56,057 bases of DNA from Sphingomonadaceae bacterium (GTDB lineage Bacteria > Pseudomonadota > Alphaproteobacteria > Sphingomonadales > Sphingomonadaceae), in contig CANJCQ010000018.1 of NCBI GenBank assembly GCA_947473355.1, positions 1-56,057 of the forward strand, in the 5' to 3' direction. The notes beneath the pieces are model-generated. The model was not told where the DNA came from, made no database searches, and saw nothing but the letters and a program-made list of their open reading frames with translations. Both the position numbers and the translations under genes were made by a program. Shown piece by piece: positions 37,328-47,598 of this stretch. Numbering within the stretch: position 1 is the first letter of the stretch; each line of letters starts with the position of its first letter.

Positions 37328-38812
37328 TCATGCGACTTTATCGACCGGCAGGGTCAGCTGGGCGGGGGCTTCGCGGTCGGCATTGTCGGTCAGCCGGGTG
37401 GGATATTCGCCGCTGAAGCAGGCATCGCAGAATTGTGGGGCGCCATTATTGCGGCTGCTCTCGCCGACCGCGCGATAGAGCCCGTCGATCGAAACGAAGG
37501 CCAGGCTGTCGGCATGAATGTAGTCAGCCATGCCCTGGATATTCATCCGCGCCGCCAGCAATTTCGAACGTTCGGGTGTATCGACACCGTAAAAGCAGCT
37601 GTGCTCGGTTGGCGGGCTGGCGACGCGCATGTGGACTTCGGCAGCGCCGGCATCGCGCATCATCTGGACGATTTTCATCGAGGTCGTGCCGCGCACGATC
37701 GAATCGTCGATCAGGATGATGCGCTTGCCGGCGACCAGTGCGCGGTTGGCATTGTGTTTGCGTTTGACGTCGGCATGGCGCGCGCCGTCCTCGGGCTGGA
37801 TGAAGGTGCGCCCGACATAGTGCGAACGGATAATGCCGAGCTCGAAGGGGATCCCCGATTGCTGCGCATAGCCGATCGCGGCCGGCACGCCGCTGTCGGG
37901 CACGGGGATGACCAGATCGGCATCGACCGGGGATTCCTTGGCCAGTTCCACGCCGATCTGCTTGCGCACCTCATAAACCGATTTGCCGCCACTGATCGAA
38001 TCAGGGCGGCTGAAATAAACGTGTTCGAAGATGCAGGGCCGGGGGCTGACCTGGCCAAACGGCCGGTGGCTGGTGATCTTGCCGTCAGGCGACACTTCGA
38101 TAAGTTCGCCCGGCTCGACTTCGCGGACGAAATCGGCGCCAACCACGTCAAGTGCGACAGTTTCGCTGGCGAAGATGATGGCATCACCGATCCGGCCCAT
38201 CACCAGCGGCCGGATACCTAACGGATCGCGGCAGGCCACCATGCGTTTGGGGGTCATGCAGATCAGCGAATAGGCGCCTTCGACCAGTTGCAGCGCATCG
38301 ACAAACCGTTTGAGCAACGTCGGATAACGGCTGGTCGCGATGAGATGGACGATGACTTCGGTGTCGGATGTCGACTGGAAGATCGAACCCTTGGAAATCA
38401 GTTCACGTTTCAGGGTCATGGCATTTGAAATATTGCCATTATGCGCAATTGAAAAGCCGCCTGCAGCAAGATCGGCGAACAGCGGCTGAACATTGCGCAG
38501 GCCTTGCCCGCCGGTCGTCGAATAGCGGACATGGCCCGAAGCCATCGAGCCCGGCAGTCCGGCGAAGCTTTCATTCCCGGTAAACACTTGCGCCACATGG
38601 CCGATGCCGCGCTGCGCATAGAATTCCTGGCCATCAAAGCTGACGATACCGACCGCTTCCTGGCCGCGGTGTTGCAGGGCATGCAGGCCCAATGCGGTCA
38701 TGGCTGCGGCATCTTTCGCGCCGATCACGCCAAAAATGCCGCATTCCTCGCGCAGCTTGTCGCTGTCAACATCCCAAGGGGCAATGTCGAGGAAAGGGTG
38801 AGTCAGGTTCAT
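37328..38812 (-). CDS. purF: Amidophosphoribosyltransferase
   Basis: 494 aa from the ATG at 38812; the longer frame is unsupported. It catalyses the first step of purine synthesis, moving glutamine-derived ammonia to PRPP. The catalytic Cys of the glutaminase domain is in REECGIFGVIG (Cys24), so a propeptide of 23 residues should be removed. GQGLRNVQPL and GFSIAHNGNISNA follow. The PRPP motif is GKRIILIDDSIVRGTTS (about 363-379). Cysteines near the C-terminus (GAPQFCDACFSGEYP) fit Fe-S ligands of the B. subtilis type. Confidence 0.96.
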   Translation of the reverse strand: MNLTHPFLDIAPWDVDSDKLREECGIFGVIGAKDAAAMTALGLHALQHRGQEAVGIVSFDGQEFYAQRGIGHVAQVFTGNESFAGLPGSMASGHVRYSTTGGQGLRNVQPLFADLAAGGFSIAHNGNISNAMTLKRELISKGSIFQSTSDTEVIVHLIATSRYPTLLKRFVDALQLVEGAYSLICMTPKRMVACRDPLGIRPLVMGRIGDAIIFASETVALDVVGADFVREVEPGELIEVSPDGKITSHRPFGQVSPRPCIFEHVYFSRPDSISGGKSVYEVRKQIGVELAKESPVDADLVIPVPDSGVPAAIGYAQQSGIPFELGIIRSHYVGRTFIQPEDGARHADVKRKHNANRALVAGKRIILIDDSIVRGTTSMKIVQMMRDAGAAEVHMRVASPPTEHSCFYGVDTPERSKLLAARMNIQGMADYIHADSLAFVSIDGLYRAVGESSRNNGAPQFCDACFSGEYPTRLTDNADREAPAQLTLPVDKVA

Positions 38813-38973
38813 GGAATCGCCCGGTCTGTGCAGGGGGTCGCTTTGGCCGCGATTGGCGGCAAAGGCAAGGGGACTGGGCGGCCGATGCACCACGCATTTG
38901 CCAGGCCGTGCGATTTGCGAATCCGGGGCATGCCCAGTCCAGGCGGACATGGCTCGGGGGCTGCAATCGCGCT

Positions 38974-40146
38974 CTATGATTTTCCGGTCAGCCGCGCCCA
39001 ATGGGCGACAAGCTGGGCGGCGTTTTCTTCCCAGCTATAGCCCTCGGTCGCGCGGACGACTTCGGCCTGCGCCGGGGGCGATTGCAGCAGGGCCACTACT
39101 GCCTCGGCAATCTCCCGCCCGTCGCGCGCCGCAAAGCGGCCCCATGCGGGATCAGTGATCAGTTCGAGCGCGCCGGGGATCGGCGTGGTGACCACCGGCA
39201 CGCCGCAGGCCAGCGCTTCGATCCAGGCATTGGCAAGGCCTTCGCTCGATGAGGGCATGACAAAGACATCTGCCGCAGACAGCAGTTCAGGCAGCTCGGC
39301 ATGGGGCACAGGCCCGAGGAAATGTACCCGCTCTGCCACGCCCAATTGTGCTGCCCTGGTGCGCAGCATCGCCTCATCCGGGCCGGCACCTGCCAGCGCC
39401 AGCTCAGCCCGGGGCAGCAGCGCCATGGCGTCAATCACATAGGCCTGGCCCTTGCGCGGGATCAGCGCGCCGACGCAGGCGAGCAGCGGAACGTCCGCAG
39501 CAAAGCCGAATTTGGCGCGGGCAGCCGCGCGGTCCAGCGGGCGGAAACGGCTGCGATCAAGCCCGGTGCGGTGGAGCGTTATCCGCTCACGCGGCAGACC
39601 GAGCGCGGCCATGTCGTCGGCGATGCCCTGCGCCACGGCGAGCATGCCTGCGGCCTGTCGCCCGGCGGCGAGGACCTGGGCCGCTGTGCCTTTCTGTGTC
39701 CCCCAGTGATGGATATCCGCGCCCCGCGCCTTGATCGACAAGGGCAGCTCCAGCGCAGCGGCAATTCGTGCCGCAGCAGGCCCGTCCGGGTAAAAGAATT
39801 GGGCATCGACCAGATCGAAGGGCGCTTCCGCATGCAATTTGCGGGCAAGCGGCAGGACCGCGCGCACGATTGCGCCGGGGTTGAACCGTCCGCCAATGCC
39901 GGGCAGCAGCCGAAAGCGCGGGCGCAGGACCTTGACCCCGCCGCGCAATTCCTCTGCGGGCAGGCGGGTCAGTGCCCGGTAGCGCGGATGCTGCGACAGC
40001 GGCCAGGGCGGCAGGCCGATCGGGTTGATCAGCAGCAGCTCCGCATCACCGCGCTGCGCCACGGCCTGCATCTGCCGCTCGACAAAGACCCCGAAATTGG
40101 GCTGCGCATTGCTCGGATAGAGCGTGCTTATCGACAGGATGCGCAT
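38974..40146 (-). CDS. Glycosyltransferase family 4-like
   Basis: 390 aa from the ATG at 40146 (MRILSISTLYPSNAQPNFGV). The longer frame upstream overlaps the next gene and is non-conserved. GT-B fold: the N-terminal acceptor domain has FVERQMQAVAQRG, and the C-terminal nucleotide-sugar domain has ACVGALIPRKGQAYVIDAMA, ALAGAGPDEAML and VFVMPSSSEGLANAWIEALA (E-x7-E near 300). It resembles enzymes transferring sugars to exopolysaccharide or lipid acceptors. No neighbouring polysaccharide genes help to fix the product. A 161-nt gap separates it from purF. Confidence 0.9.
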   Translation of the reverse strand: MRILSISTLYPSNAQPNFGVFVERQMQAVAQRGDAELLLINPIGLPPWPLSQHPRYRALTRLPAEELRGGVKVLRPRFRLLPGIGGRFNPGAIVRAVLPLARKLHAEAPFDLVDAQFFYPDGPAAARIAAALELPLSIKARGADIHHWGTQKGTAAQVLAAGRQAAGMLAVAQGIADDMAALGLPRERITLHRTGLDRSRFRPLDRAAARAKFGFAADVPLLACVGALIPRKGQAYVIDAMALLPRAELALAGAGPDEAMLRTRAAQLGVAERVHFLGPVPHAELPELLSAADVFVMPSSSEGLANAWIEALACGVPVVTTPIPGALELITDPAWGRFAARDGREIAEAVVALLQSPPAQAEVVRATEGYSWEENAAQLVAHWARLTGKS

Positions 40147-40157
40147 GGGTCCCGCGC

Positions 40158-40730
40158 TCAGAGCGTCCGCACCAGCATCTCCGCTGCGGCCAGCCAGGGC
40201 GGGTTTTCGACAACGACCTGCTTGCTGCCAGCGCCGGGCGGCAGGATTGCCACGCGCGCGCCGTCGCGGTCGATCATCCGCCCGAAGGCAAAGCGCCCGC
40301 CGGGGCGCGGTGCGAGCACGTCGCGGTTGAGCAGGCGGGCGAAGTTCTCGGGCTCGCTCTGGCGCAGCCATAGTTGATCCCCGGCGCGGTATTCGCCGGC
40401 GCTGTGTTCGATGGTCATGGCGACCAGCGCGCCGTCACCGCCAAGCGCAGTCGGCAGCACAGCATCGCGCGGGACGGACAGGGCATCGGCGCCATTTTCG
40501 AGCAGCCGGGCGATCAGTTGCGGCTGGGCGCTGTCTTCACCGCGCAGCAACAATTCGGGCTCGACCCCCAGCGCGGCGGCGATCTTGTTCATCCACACCA
40601 GCGAGAGGTTGCGCATGCCGGTCTCGAGTCGGCCGATGGTCTGGGCGGTGGTCGCCGGCGTGCAGCGCTCGGCCACATCGGCCAGCGTCATGCCCTTCTG
40701 CTTGCGGATATCGCGAATGCGGTTGATCAT
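40158..40730 (-). CDS. XRE-family transcriptional regulator
   Basis: 190 aa from the ATG at 40730, preceded by AAAGG. The N-terminal helix-turn-helix (MINRIRDIRKQKGMTLADVA, about 1-65) includes TAQTIGRLETGMRNLSLVWM. The C-terminal half (YRAGDQLWLRQSEPENFARL and later) resembles the beta-rich domain of S24/LexA-like or cupin-containing XRE proteins, but no catalytic Ser-Lys pair is evident. It lies 11 nt before the glycosyltransferase start and may regulate that gene or the divergent DUF6456 gene. Confidence 0.85.
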   Translation of the reverse strand: MINRIRDIRKQKGMTLADVAERCTPATTAQTIGRLETGMRNLSLVWMNKIAAALGVEPELLLRGEDSAQPQLIARLLENGADALSVPRDAVLPTALGGDGALVAMTIEHSAGEYRAGDQLWLRQSEPENFARLLNRDVLAPRPGGRFAFGRMIDRDGARVAILPPGAGSKQVVVENPPWLAAAEMLVRTL

Positions 40731-40746
40731 GTCAGAACCTTTCATA

Positions 40747-40776
40747 ACCATATCGGTTTTTCTCTTTCCTACACAA
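40747..40776 (-). promoter_or_regulatory. Possible promoter of the XRE regulator gene
   Basis: On the minus strand, TTGTGT (40776-40771), an 18-nt spacer and TATGGT (40752-40747) lie just before the regulator start in the divergent intergenic region. The match is moderate. Confidence 0.35.
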
Positions 40777-40825
40777 GGTTCGATTTGGCAAGTGGTGATT
40801 CGCGCACCAGAGGAAGGGATCTGCC

Positions 40826-41296
40826 ATGCACCGCCAGCTTGTCGAACGTGAACTCACCAGCGAAGGCCCCACGCGCCGCTCCGCCCAGCGCGGCGGCCGC
40901 AGCGTCACCGTCAATCTCGCCGAATCGCCCTTGAGCTGGCTACATTCGCGCGGGCACCTGTCCGACCGCCAGTTCGCCGCCGGCGAGCGCCTCCGCGCCG
41001 ACTGGGAACGCGCCCAGCTGTCACCAGGTATCACCATGCGCTGGGATGTGGTGCGGATCAGTTCGACCGGGGATCGCGGCCTCTCAGCCGGGGAGCGCCA
41101 GATTGCAGCGAAGGCGCGCTTCGACGGGGCAGTGAGCGCGGCGGGGCCGGGACTGGCCGATGTGCTTTGGCGGGTGGTCTGCGCAGGAGAGACTTTGCCG
41201 GATGCGGAGAAGGCGATGGCTTGGCCGGTGCGCAGCGGCAAGCTGGTGCTGAGCCTGGCGCTGGACCGGGTGGCGGAATTTTATCGGCTGGGGTGA
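40826..41296 (+). CDS. DUF6456 domain-containing protein
   Basis: 156 aa. The conserved core is NLAESPLSWLHSRGHLSDRQ (about 30-49), AAGERLRADWERAQLSPGIT and the helical C-terminal half WRVVCAGETLPDAEKAM and LALDRVAEFYRLG. DUF6456 proteins are found across Sphingomonadales and Caulobacterales, and the fold suggests a helix-turn-helix-like helical protein. Function is unknown. It is divergent from the XRE regulator, with a 95-nt gap. Confidence 0.82.
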   Translation: MHRQLVERELTSEGPTRRSAQRGGRSVTVNLAESPLSWLHSRGHLSDRQFAAGERLRADWERAQLSPGITMRWDVVRISSTGDRGLSAGERQIAAKARFDGAVSAAGPGLADVLWRVVCAGETLPDAEKAMAWPVRSGKLVLSLALDRVAEFYRLG

Positions 41297-41376
41297 GGGG
41301 GCTTGATGCTGGTCAATCCGCAAGGCCGGGCCGCGTGCTAGAGGCGTTGCAAGGAGGCCGTGATGAAACAAGCAAA

Positions 41377-41883
41377 TTGGCCGCAGTGTTCGCCTTGTTG
41401 CTGCTGACCGGCGCGCAGCAGCCTCAACCTTCGGCCCCGGCCGCGGATGCGGAGACGATCGTCGTCGAAGGCAAGTGGCAAGCGCAGCCCAGCCGGTACC
41501 CGATGCCGCGACACTATATGATCGCGGCCTGGGGCGTGCCCGCGCCCTATCAGGGCATGACCAATCCGCTGCAGCGCCGCAAGGAAGTGCTGGATCGCGG
41601 GCAGGCGATTTACAGGCAATACTGCGCGATGTGCCACGGCGATGGCGGTGCCGGGAATGGCCTTGCCGGCAAAAGTCTCTCGCCGCCACCGGGCAATCTG
41701 GTCTGGCTGTCTGATGTGCCCGAGAAGCAGTGGGACGAATTCATGTACTGGACGATTGCCGAGGGCGGAACGGCGCTGGGCACTTCAATGCCGCCATACA
41801 AACAACTGCTCACGCGGGATGAGGTGTGGGCTGTGACGGCCTATATCCAGGAGAATATCCCGTTTGTTTCGCGGATGCGATGA
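41377..41883 (+). CDS. c-type cytochrome; 5' end probably frameshifted
   Basis: 168 aa if translation begins at TTG 41377. The heme site is YCAMCHGDGGAGNG (CxxCH), and the distal Met is probably in GTSMPPYKQLL. The frame includes the hydrophobic run AAVFALLLLTGAQQ, which looks like a signal peptide core. The best start, ATG 41363 with AGGAGG at 41352-41357, is in another frame and meets a stop after 14 codons. One extra T in the AAATTGG stretch (41374-41380) would fuse it to give MKQANLAAVFALLLL. So the gene is either frameshifted or the sequence has a one-base error. The protein should be periplasmic. Confidence 0.75.
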   Translation: MAAVFALLLLTGAQQPQPSAPAADAETIVVEGKWQAQPSRYPMPRHYMIAAWGVPAPYQGMTNPLQRRKEVLDRGQAIYRQYCAMCHGDGGAGNGLAGKSLSPPPGNLVWLSDVPEKQWDEFMYWTIAEGGTALGTSMPPYKQLLTRDEVWAVTAYIQENIPFVSRMR

Positions 41884-41969
41884 GGGATCGCTTTCTGTAG
41901 CGACGGTCGGCTGCGGTTCATCTTGCGCGGTTTACAGCTGGTAGCGTCAATCGGGAGGAGGCTGCGGCC

Positions 41970-42844
41970 ATGCTGCATTTCGGGAAAATATGTCGGGCGA
42001 TGTTGCTGGCGATCATGGCCAGCTTGGGCATTTCAGGGGCAGTTAGCGCGCAAGAGGCCTATGGTCCGCGCATTATCCATCTCAGCGTGGTCGATCGCGA
42101 GACCGGGCAGGTGAAGCGGGTTTATTACCACCAGCGCCGCTATTTCGTTTCGGCGCAGACCGGCAACCGCTACAGCCTGCGCGTCGAGAATGTCACCGGT
42201 GAACGTGTGCTGGTGGTGCTGTCGGTCGACGGGGTCAATATCCTGACAGGCGAGACCGCCGATTTCAATCAGCGCGGCTATATCCTCTCTCCGCATGAGA
42301 GTGCAGACATCAACGGATGGCGCAAGAGCGAGACCGAAATCGCTGCGTTCCGTTTCGCGCCATTGCCGCAGAGCTATGCGGCGCGAACCGGACGGGCAGG
42401 CGACGTCGGCGTGATCGGCATGGCCGTGTTTCGCGAACGCAGGCCGCCGCCGCCGCCAAAAGTGCTGAGGGATGAGCGGCGATTCCGCCGGGCACCGCCG
42501 CCACCACCACCGCCTCCGGCACCAATGGCGGGTGCGGCCGGATCAGGTTCGGGCGCGCGCGATGCGACGGCCCCGAGCGAATCGAACCAGAACATGGCGC
42601 CGCGCTCCGAAAAGCTGGGCACCGCACATGGCGAGATCGAACGCGATGTCATCGGAACTGCGCCTTTCGAAAAGGCGAGCACGAGACCGGAAAGTATGCG
42701 TGTTGTCGAATATGACAGTGTTGCAAATCTGATCGCAGCCGGGGTTATCCCGGCCAATTCGGAGGAAGCGCGTCAGCCACGGCCATTTCCCGGCAATCGT
42801 GACCGCGAAGGCTATGTACCCGATCCGCCGCCCTATCGCCCAAA

Positions 42845-42848
<4 letters not shown>
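41970..42848 (+). CDS. Exported proline-rich protein of unknown function
   Basis: 292 aa. The signal peptide is MLHFGKICRAMLLAIMASLG with cleavage after VSA (about residue 27). The first folded part (about 30-150) is beta-rich: VVDRETGQVKRVYYHQRRYF, VENVTGERVLVVLSVDGVNI and GYILSPHESADINGWRKSET. Then comes a run of prolines (RRPPPPPK; APPPPPPPPAP, about 155-185), a low-complexity spacer, and a C-terminal segment with RPESMRVVEYDSVANLIAAG. The proline stretches may span the cell wall or bind partners. A GGAGG precedes the ATG. Not recognised. Confidence 0.8.
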
Positions 42849-44635
<1,787 letters not shown>

Positions 44636-44728
44636 GGCGGCTGCCCCTAGACGTCGGCGTGCTTGGTTGACAAGCGGCGCATACGACATTCACCCCTTGT
44701 TCAAGGCGCTGACCTTAGGCATCACGGC

Positions 44729-45031
44729 ATGATGAAAGAATTTGTTGCCCTGTTGTGCCTGCCCGTGCTGCTCGCGATCCCATCACTTACGAGCCTTGCC
44801 CAGAGCAATGGCGAACAGAACCAGGTGCGCAAGGATATGCGCGCCGGCAATGTTCGCAGTTTGCGCGAGATCGAGGAGCGGGTGCTTCCGACCATGCCCG
44901 GCATGGAATATCTCGGGCCTGAATATGATCCCGCGGCCATGGCCTATCGCCTCAAATTCATCCGCGACGGCCGCGTGGTCTTCGTCGATGTGGATGCGCG
45001 CTCGGGTGCGATCCTTGATCAGAGGCGCTGA
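44729..45031 (+). CDS. Small PepSY-like exported protein
   Basis: 100 aa from ATG 44729 (ATG 44732 is also possible). The signal peptide is MMKEFVALLCLPVLLAIPSL, cleaved near LAQ. The rest is one PepSY-like unit: VRSLREIEERVLPTMPGMEY, then MAYRLKFIRDGRVVFVDVDA and RSGAILDQR. PepSY proteins often bind or inhibit periplasmic partners. It lies 61 nt before the response-regulator/histidine-kinase pair and may modulate that kinase. Confidence 0.82.
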   Translation: MMKEFVALLCLPVLLAIPSLTSLAQSNGEQNQVRKDMRAGNVRSLREIEERVLPTMPGMEYLGPEYDPAAMAYRLKFIRDGRVVFVDVDARSGAILDQRR

Positions 45032-45092
45032 GTGTTGACGCTAACCTGCTTTCGCCCCATGTGAATCGCTACGGCAAAGGGAAATTCAAGCG

Positions 45093-45770
45093 ATGCGCGT
45101 CCTGATCGTCGAGGATGAACCTACCCTCGGCAAACAACTCAAAAGCACACTCGAGCAGAACGGCTACGCGGTCGATCTGTCAGTCGATGGCGAAGACGGC
45201 CATTTCATGGGCTCGACCGAGGAGTATGACGCGGTCATCCTCGATCTCGGCTTGCCCGAGATTGACGGGCTGACCGTGCTCGGCATGTGGCGGCGCGAGG
45301 GACGCAAGTTCCCGGTGCTGGTGCTGACCGCGCGCGATTCATGGTCCGACAAGGTCGCCGGGCTCGATGCCGGGGCGGATGATTATCTCGCCAAGCCGTT
45401 CCAGACCGAAGAGCTGATCGCCCGCCTGCGCGCGCTGATCCGCCGCGCATCTGGCAATACTTCGAGCGAGCTGATTGCGGGGCAAGTGCGGCTGGACACC
45501 CGTTCGGGCCGCGTGACGCTCGATGGCGAGCCGGTCAAACTGACCGCGCAGGAATACAAGCTGCTGTCCTATCTGCTCCATCACAAGGGCAAGGTAGTCA
45601 GCCGCACCGAGCTGATCGAACACATTTACGATCAGGATTTTGACCGCGATTCCAATACGATCGAGGTCTTTGTCACGCGCATTCGCAAGAAGCTGGGCGC
45701 CGATGTCATCACCACCATCCGTGGCCTCGGCTACAGCCTCGACGATCCGGCCGCTGGCAGCCGGGGTTAA
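45093..45770 (+). CDS. OmpR-family response regulator
   Basis: 225 aa. The receiver domain (about 1-115) has acidic EDE at 7-9, phospho-acceptor Asp51 (YDAVILDLGLPEIDG) and the conserved Lys in DDYLAKPF. The winged-helix DNA-binding domain (about 125-220) has LTAQEYKLLSYLLHHKGKVV and DRDSNTIEVFVTRIRKKLG. It resembles PhoP/QseB-type regulators. It pairs with the kinase starting 119 nt downstream; the spacer holds an inverted repeat. Confidence 0.94.
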   Translation: MRVLIVEDEPTLGKQLKSTLEQNGYAVDLSVDGEDGHFMGSTEEYDAVILDLGLPEIDGLTVLGMWRREGRKFPVLVLTARDSWSDKVAGLDAGADDYLAKPFQTEELIARLRALIRRASGNTSSELIAGQVRLDTRSGRVTLDGEPVKLTAQEYKLLSYLLHHKGKVVSRTELIEHIYDQDFDRDSNTIEVFVTRIRKKLGADVITTIRGLGYSLDDPAAGSRG

Positions 45771-45777
45771 ATCCCTC

Positions 45778-45870
45778 ATTCCGTCCGCCCTGAGCTTGTC
45801 GAAGGGCTGTTTTTTCTTGCGAGGTAGCCAAGAAGTGCAGTCCTTCGACAGGCTCAGGATAGACGGAGTT
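45778..45870. repeat. Inverted dispersed repeat between response regulator and kinase
   Basis: CCTGAGCTTGTCGAAGGGCT (45789-45808) is repeated in inverted form as CCTTCGACAGGCTCAGG (45842-45858). Flanking TCCGTCCG (left) and ACGGA (right) extend the match. TTCGACAGGCTCAGG-type sequences are well-known dispersed intergenic repeats in sphingomonads and related bacteria. The transcript would fold into a hairpin between the two coding regions, with TTTTTT just after the left arm. Confidence 0.75.
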
Positions 45871-45888
45871 GGCGCAAGGGGCTGAGTC

Positions 45889-47277
45889 ATGGCTCCAGCC
45901 GGCGAGCAAACCACAGTCCCCGACCCATCACCCGCGCATACCGGCTCGCTGTCTTCGCGGATCATGCTCATCGCTGCCGGCTGGATCACGATCCTGCTGT
46001 TGGCCGGTGGCTTCACGCTCGATCGCACCCTGACAGGCCTGATCACCCGCCAGTTCGATGACCAGCTCGGCTACATGCTCACTGGCATGGTCGGCTCGGC
46101 CGAGATCGGCCCGGACGGCGAAGTTTTCTTCAACCGCCCGCTCGGCGACCAGCGCTTCCTCGAGCCCAACAGCGGGCTTTACTGGCTGATCCGCGGCAAG
46201 GGGCACGAAGACTTTGCCTCGCGCAGCCTGTGGGATGGCAATCTCGAAGTGCGCGAGGGCCATTTCGACAGCAAGCCACATTCCTTTGACAGCTACCAGC
46301 GCCCCAAGGAGCCGCTGCGCATCATGGAGCGCTCGATCATCCTGCCGGGCAGCGAAACCAAGTGGCAATTTGCTGTCGCGGGCAGCCGCCAGACTCTCGA
46401 CACCCAGATCAGCCGGACCCGTTCGATCCTGGCTTACAGTTTTATCATTCTGGGCCTCGGGCTGTTTGTCATGGCGGCTCTGCAGACTTGGTATGGGCTT
46501 GGGCCGCTGCGCCGGGTGCGCCGGGCGATCAAGACCATGCGCACCATCGGCGCGGGCCGCGTCACCGAGCCTCTGCCGCTCGAGGTGCAGCCCCTCGTGC
46601 AGGAGCTTAACGCGCTGCTCGAACATACCGAGCGGCAGGCCGAGGAAGCGCGGACTCACGCGGGCAATCTCGCCCATGCGCTGAAAACTCCGCTCACTGT
46701 GGTGATGAATGCGGCGACGGCCAAGGCGCCCGATCTTGCCGACACTGTGATCCGCGAGGCGGCAGTGATGCGCCGTCAGGTCGATCATCACCTCGCCCGC
46801 GCGCGCGCCGTGGGGCGGCGCGCGGTCGGTCTGTCACGGGCCTCCGTGTGGGAGAGCGTCGAGGCAGTGCTGCGAGCAGTGACCCGGCTTTATGAGAAGA
46901 CCCGGTTCGATCTTGACGGCAATCGCGAGGTCAATGTCGCGATCGAGCGGCAGGATCTCGATGAAATTCTCGGCAATCTGATTGAAAATGCCGCAAAATA
47001 TGGCGGCGGATCTGTGTTCGTTACGGTTGATCACGGCTCCCCCCCCGGCTGGTGCGAGATCTGGATCGAGGACGACGGCATGGGCATCCCCGAAGAAGAA
47101 CGCACCCGCATCTTCGATCGCGGGGCGCGGCTGGATACCGGCAAGCCGGGCACTGGTCTGGGGCTCGCCATCGTGCGCGATGTGGCCGAGATCTATGGCG
47201 GGACGGTGGAGCTCGATGAGAGCGAGGATCTTGGCGGGCTGCTGGTCAAGCTGCGGCTGCCGCGGGCGGGTGGTTGA
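45889..47277 (+). CDS. Sensor histidine kinase
   Basis: 462 aa. Membrane helices at about 25-46 (IMLIAAGWITILLLAGGFTL) and 180-200 (SILAYSFIILGLGLFVMAAL) enclose a periplasmic sensor domain of about 130 residues. A HAMP-like linker follows, then the phospho-acceptor His263 in NLAHALKTPLTVVMNAA, the N-box ILGNLIENAAKYG, G1 WIEDDGMGIPEEE and G2 GTGLGLAIV. The HALKTPL form of the H-box is typical of the PhoQ-like kinases. It is the partner of the upstream regulator; signal unknown. Confidence 0.93.
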   Translation: MAPAGEQTTVPDPSPAHTGSLSSRIMLIAAGWITILLLAGGFTLDRTLTGLITRQFDDQLGYMLTGMVGSAEIGPDGEVFFNRPLGDQRFLEPNSGLYWLIRGKGHEDFASRSLWDGNLEVREGHFDSKPHSFDSYQRPKEPLRIMERSIILPGSETKWQFAVAGSRQTLDTQISRTRSILAYSFIILGLGLFVMAALQTWYGLGPLRRVRRAIKTMRTIGAGRVTEPLPLEVQPLVQELNALLEHTERQAEEARTHAGNLAHALKTPLTVVMNAATAKAPDLADTVIREAAVMRRQVDHHLARARAVGRRAVGLSRASVWESVEAVLRAVTRLYEKTRFDLDGNREVNVAIERQDLDEILGNLIENAAKYGGGSVFVTVDHGSPPGWCEIWIEDDGMGIPEEERTRIFDRGARLDTGKPGTGLGLAIVRDVAEIYGGTVELDESEDLGGLLVKLRLPRAGG

Positions 47278-47282
47278 TTGCC

Positions 47283-47320
47283 CTTGTGTGGATAAGCTGA
47301 TATACGCTTATCCACACAAG
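47283..47320. promoter_or_regulatory. Long perfect palindrome before the third toxin-antitoxin operon
   Basis: CTTGTGTGGATAAGC (47283-47297) and GCTTATCCACACAAG (47306-47320) are perfect 15-bp arms around the 8-nt centre TGATATAC. It lies 11 nt before the antitoxin ATG, directly upstream of GGAGG (47322-47326). TTGATT just upstream (47274-47279) and the AT-rich centre could be promoter parts. It is probably the autoregulatory operator; an mRNA hairpin role is also possible. Confidence 0.7.
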
Positions 47321-47331
47321 CGGAGGCTATC

Positions 47332-47598
47332 ATGGGTGACGAGTCGGTTCGCTGGACTGTGGTTGTCGACAAGTCTTTGGATATAGACCTGCGCACGCGT
47401 CTTGCCGAACGAGGCATGAAAAAGGGGGATCTCTCGAAATACATCAAGGAAGCCGTGCGCTTGCAGATGTTGCGCGATGCAATTGCCGATGTGCGCGAGG
47501 GTTTCAAGGATATGATGCCAAACGCAATTCAGGAGCTTGTCGACGAGGCTCTTGCCGCAGTTCGCGCCAATCCGGCGGCCTATGATCGCGATCCTTGA
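47332..47598 (+). CDS. Ribbon-helix-helix-like antitoxin
   Basis: 88 aa. The N-terminus WTVVVDKSLDIDLRTRLAERG (about 8-28), followed by GDLSKYIKEAVRLQMLRDAI, fits an RHH DNA-binding domain. The helical tail IADVREGFKDMMPNAIQELV should bind the toxin. GGAGG 5 nt before ATG 47332 supports the start. The toxin ATG lies 17 nt inside its end. The sequence directly upstream is a perfect 15-bp-arm palindrome. Confidence 0.83.
   Translation: MGDESVRWTVVVDKSLDIDLRTRLAERGMKKGDLSKYIKEAVRLQMLRDAIADVREGFKDMMPNAIQELVDEALAAVRANPAAYDRDP

Noticed and set aside
36604..38812. SDR gene as part of purine synthesis because it follows purF
   Set aside because: Adjacency alone does not show a shared pathway; the SDR sequence is generic.
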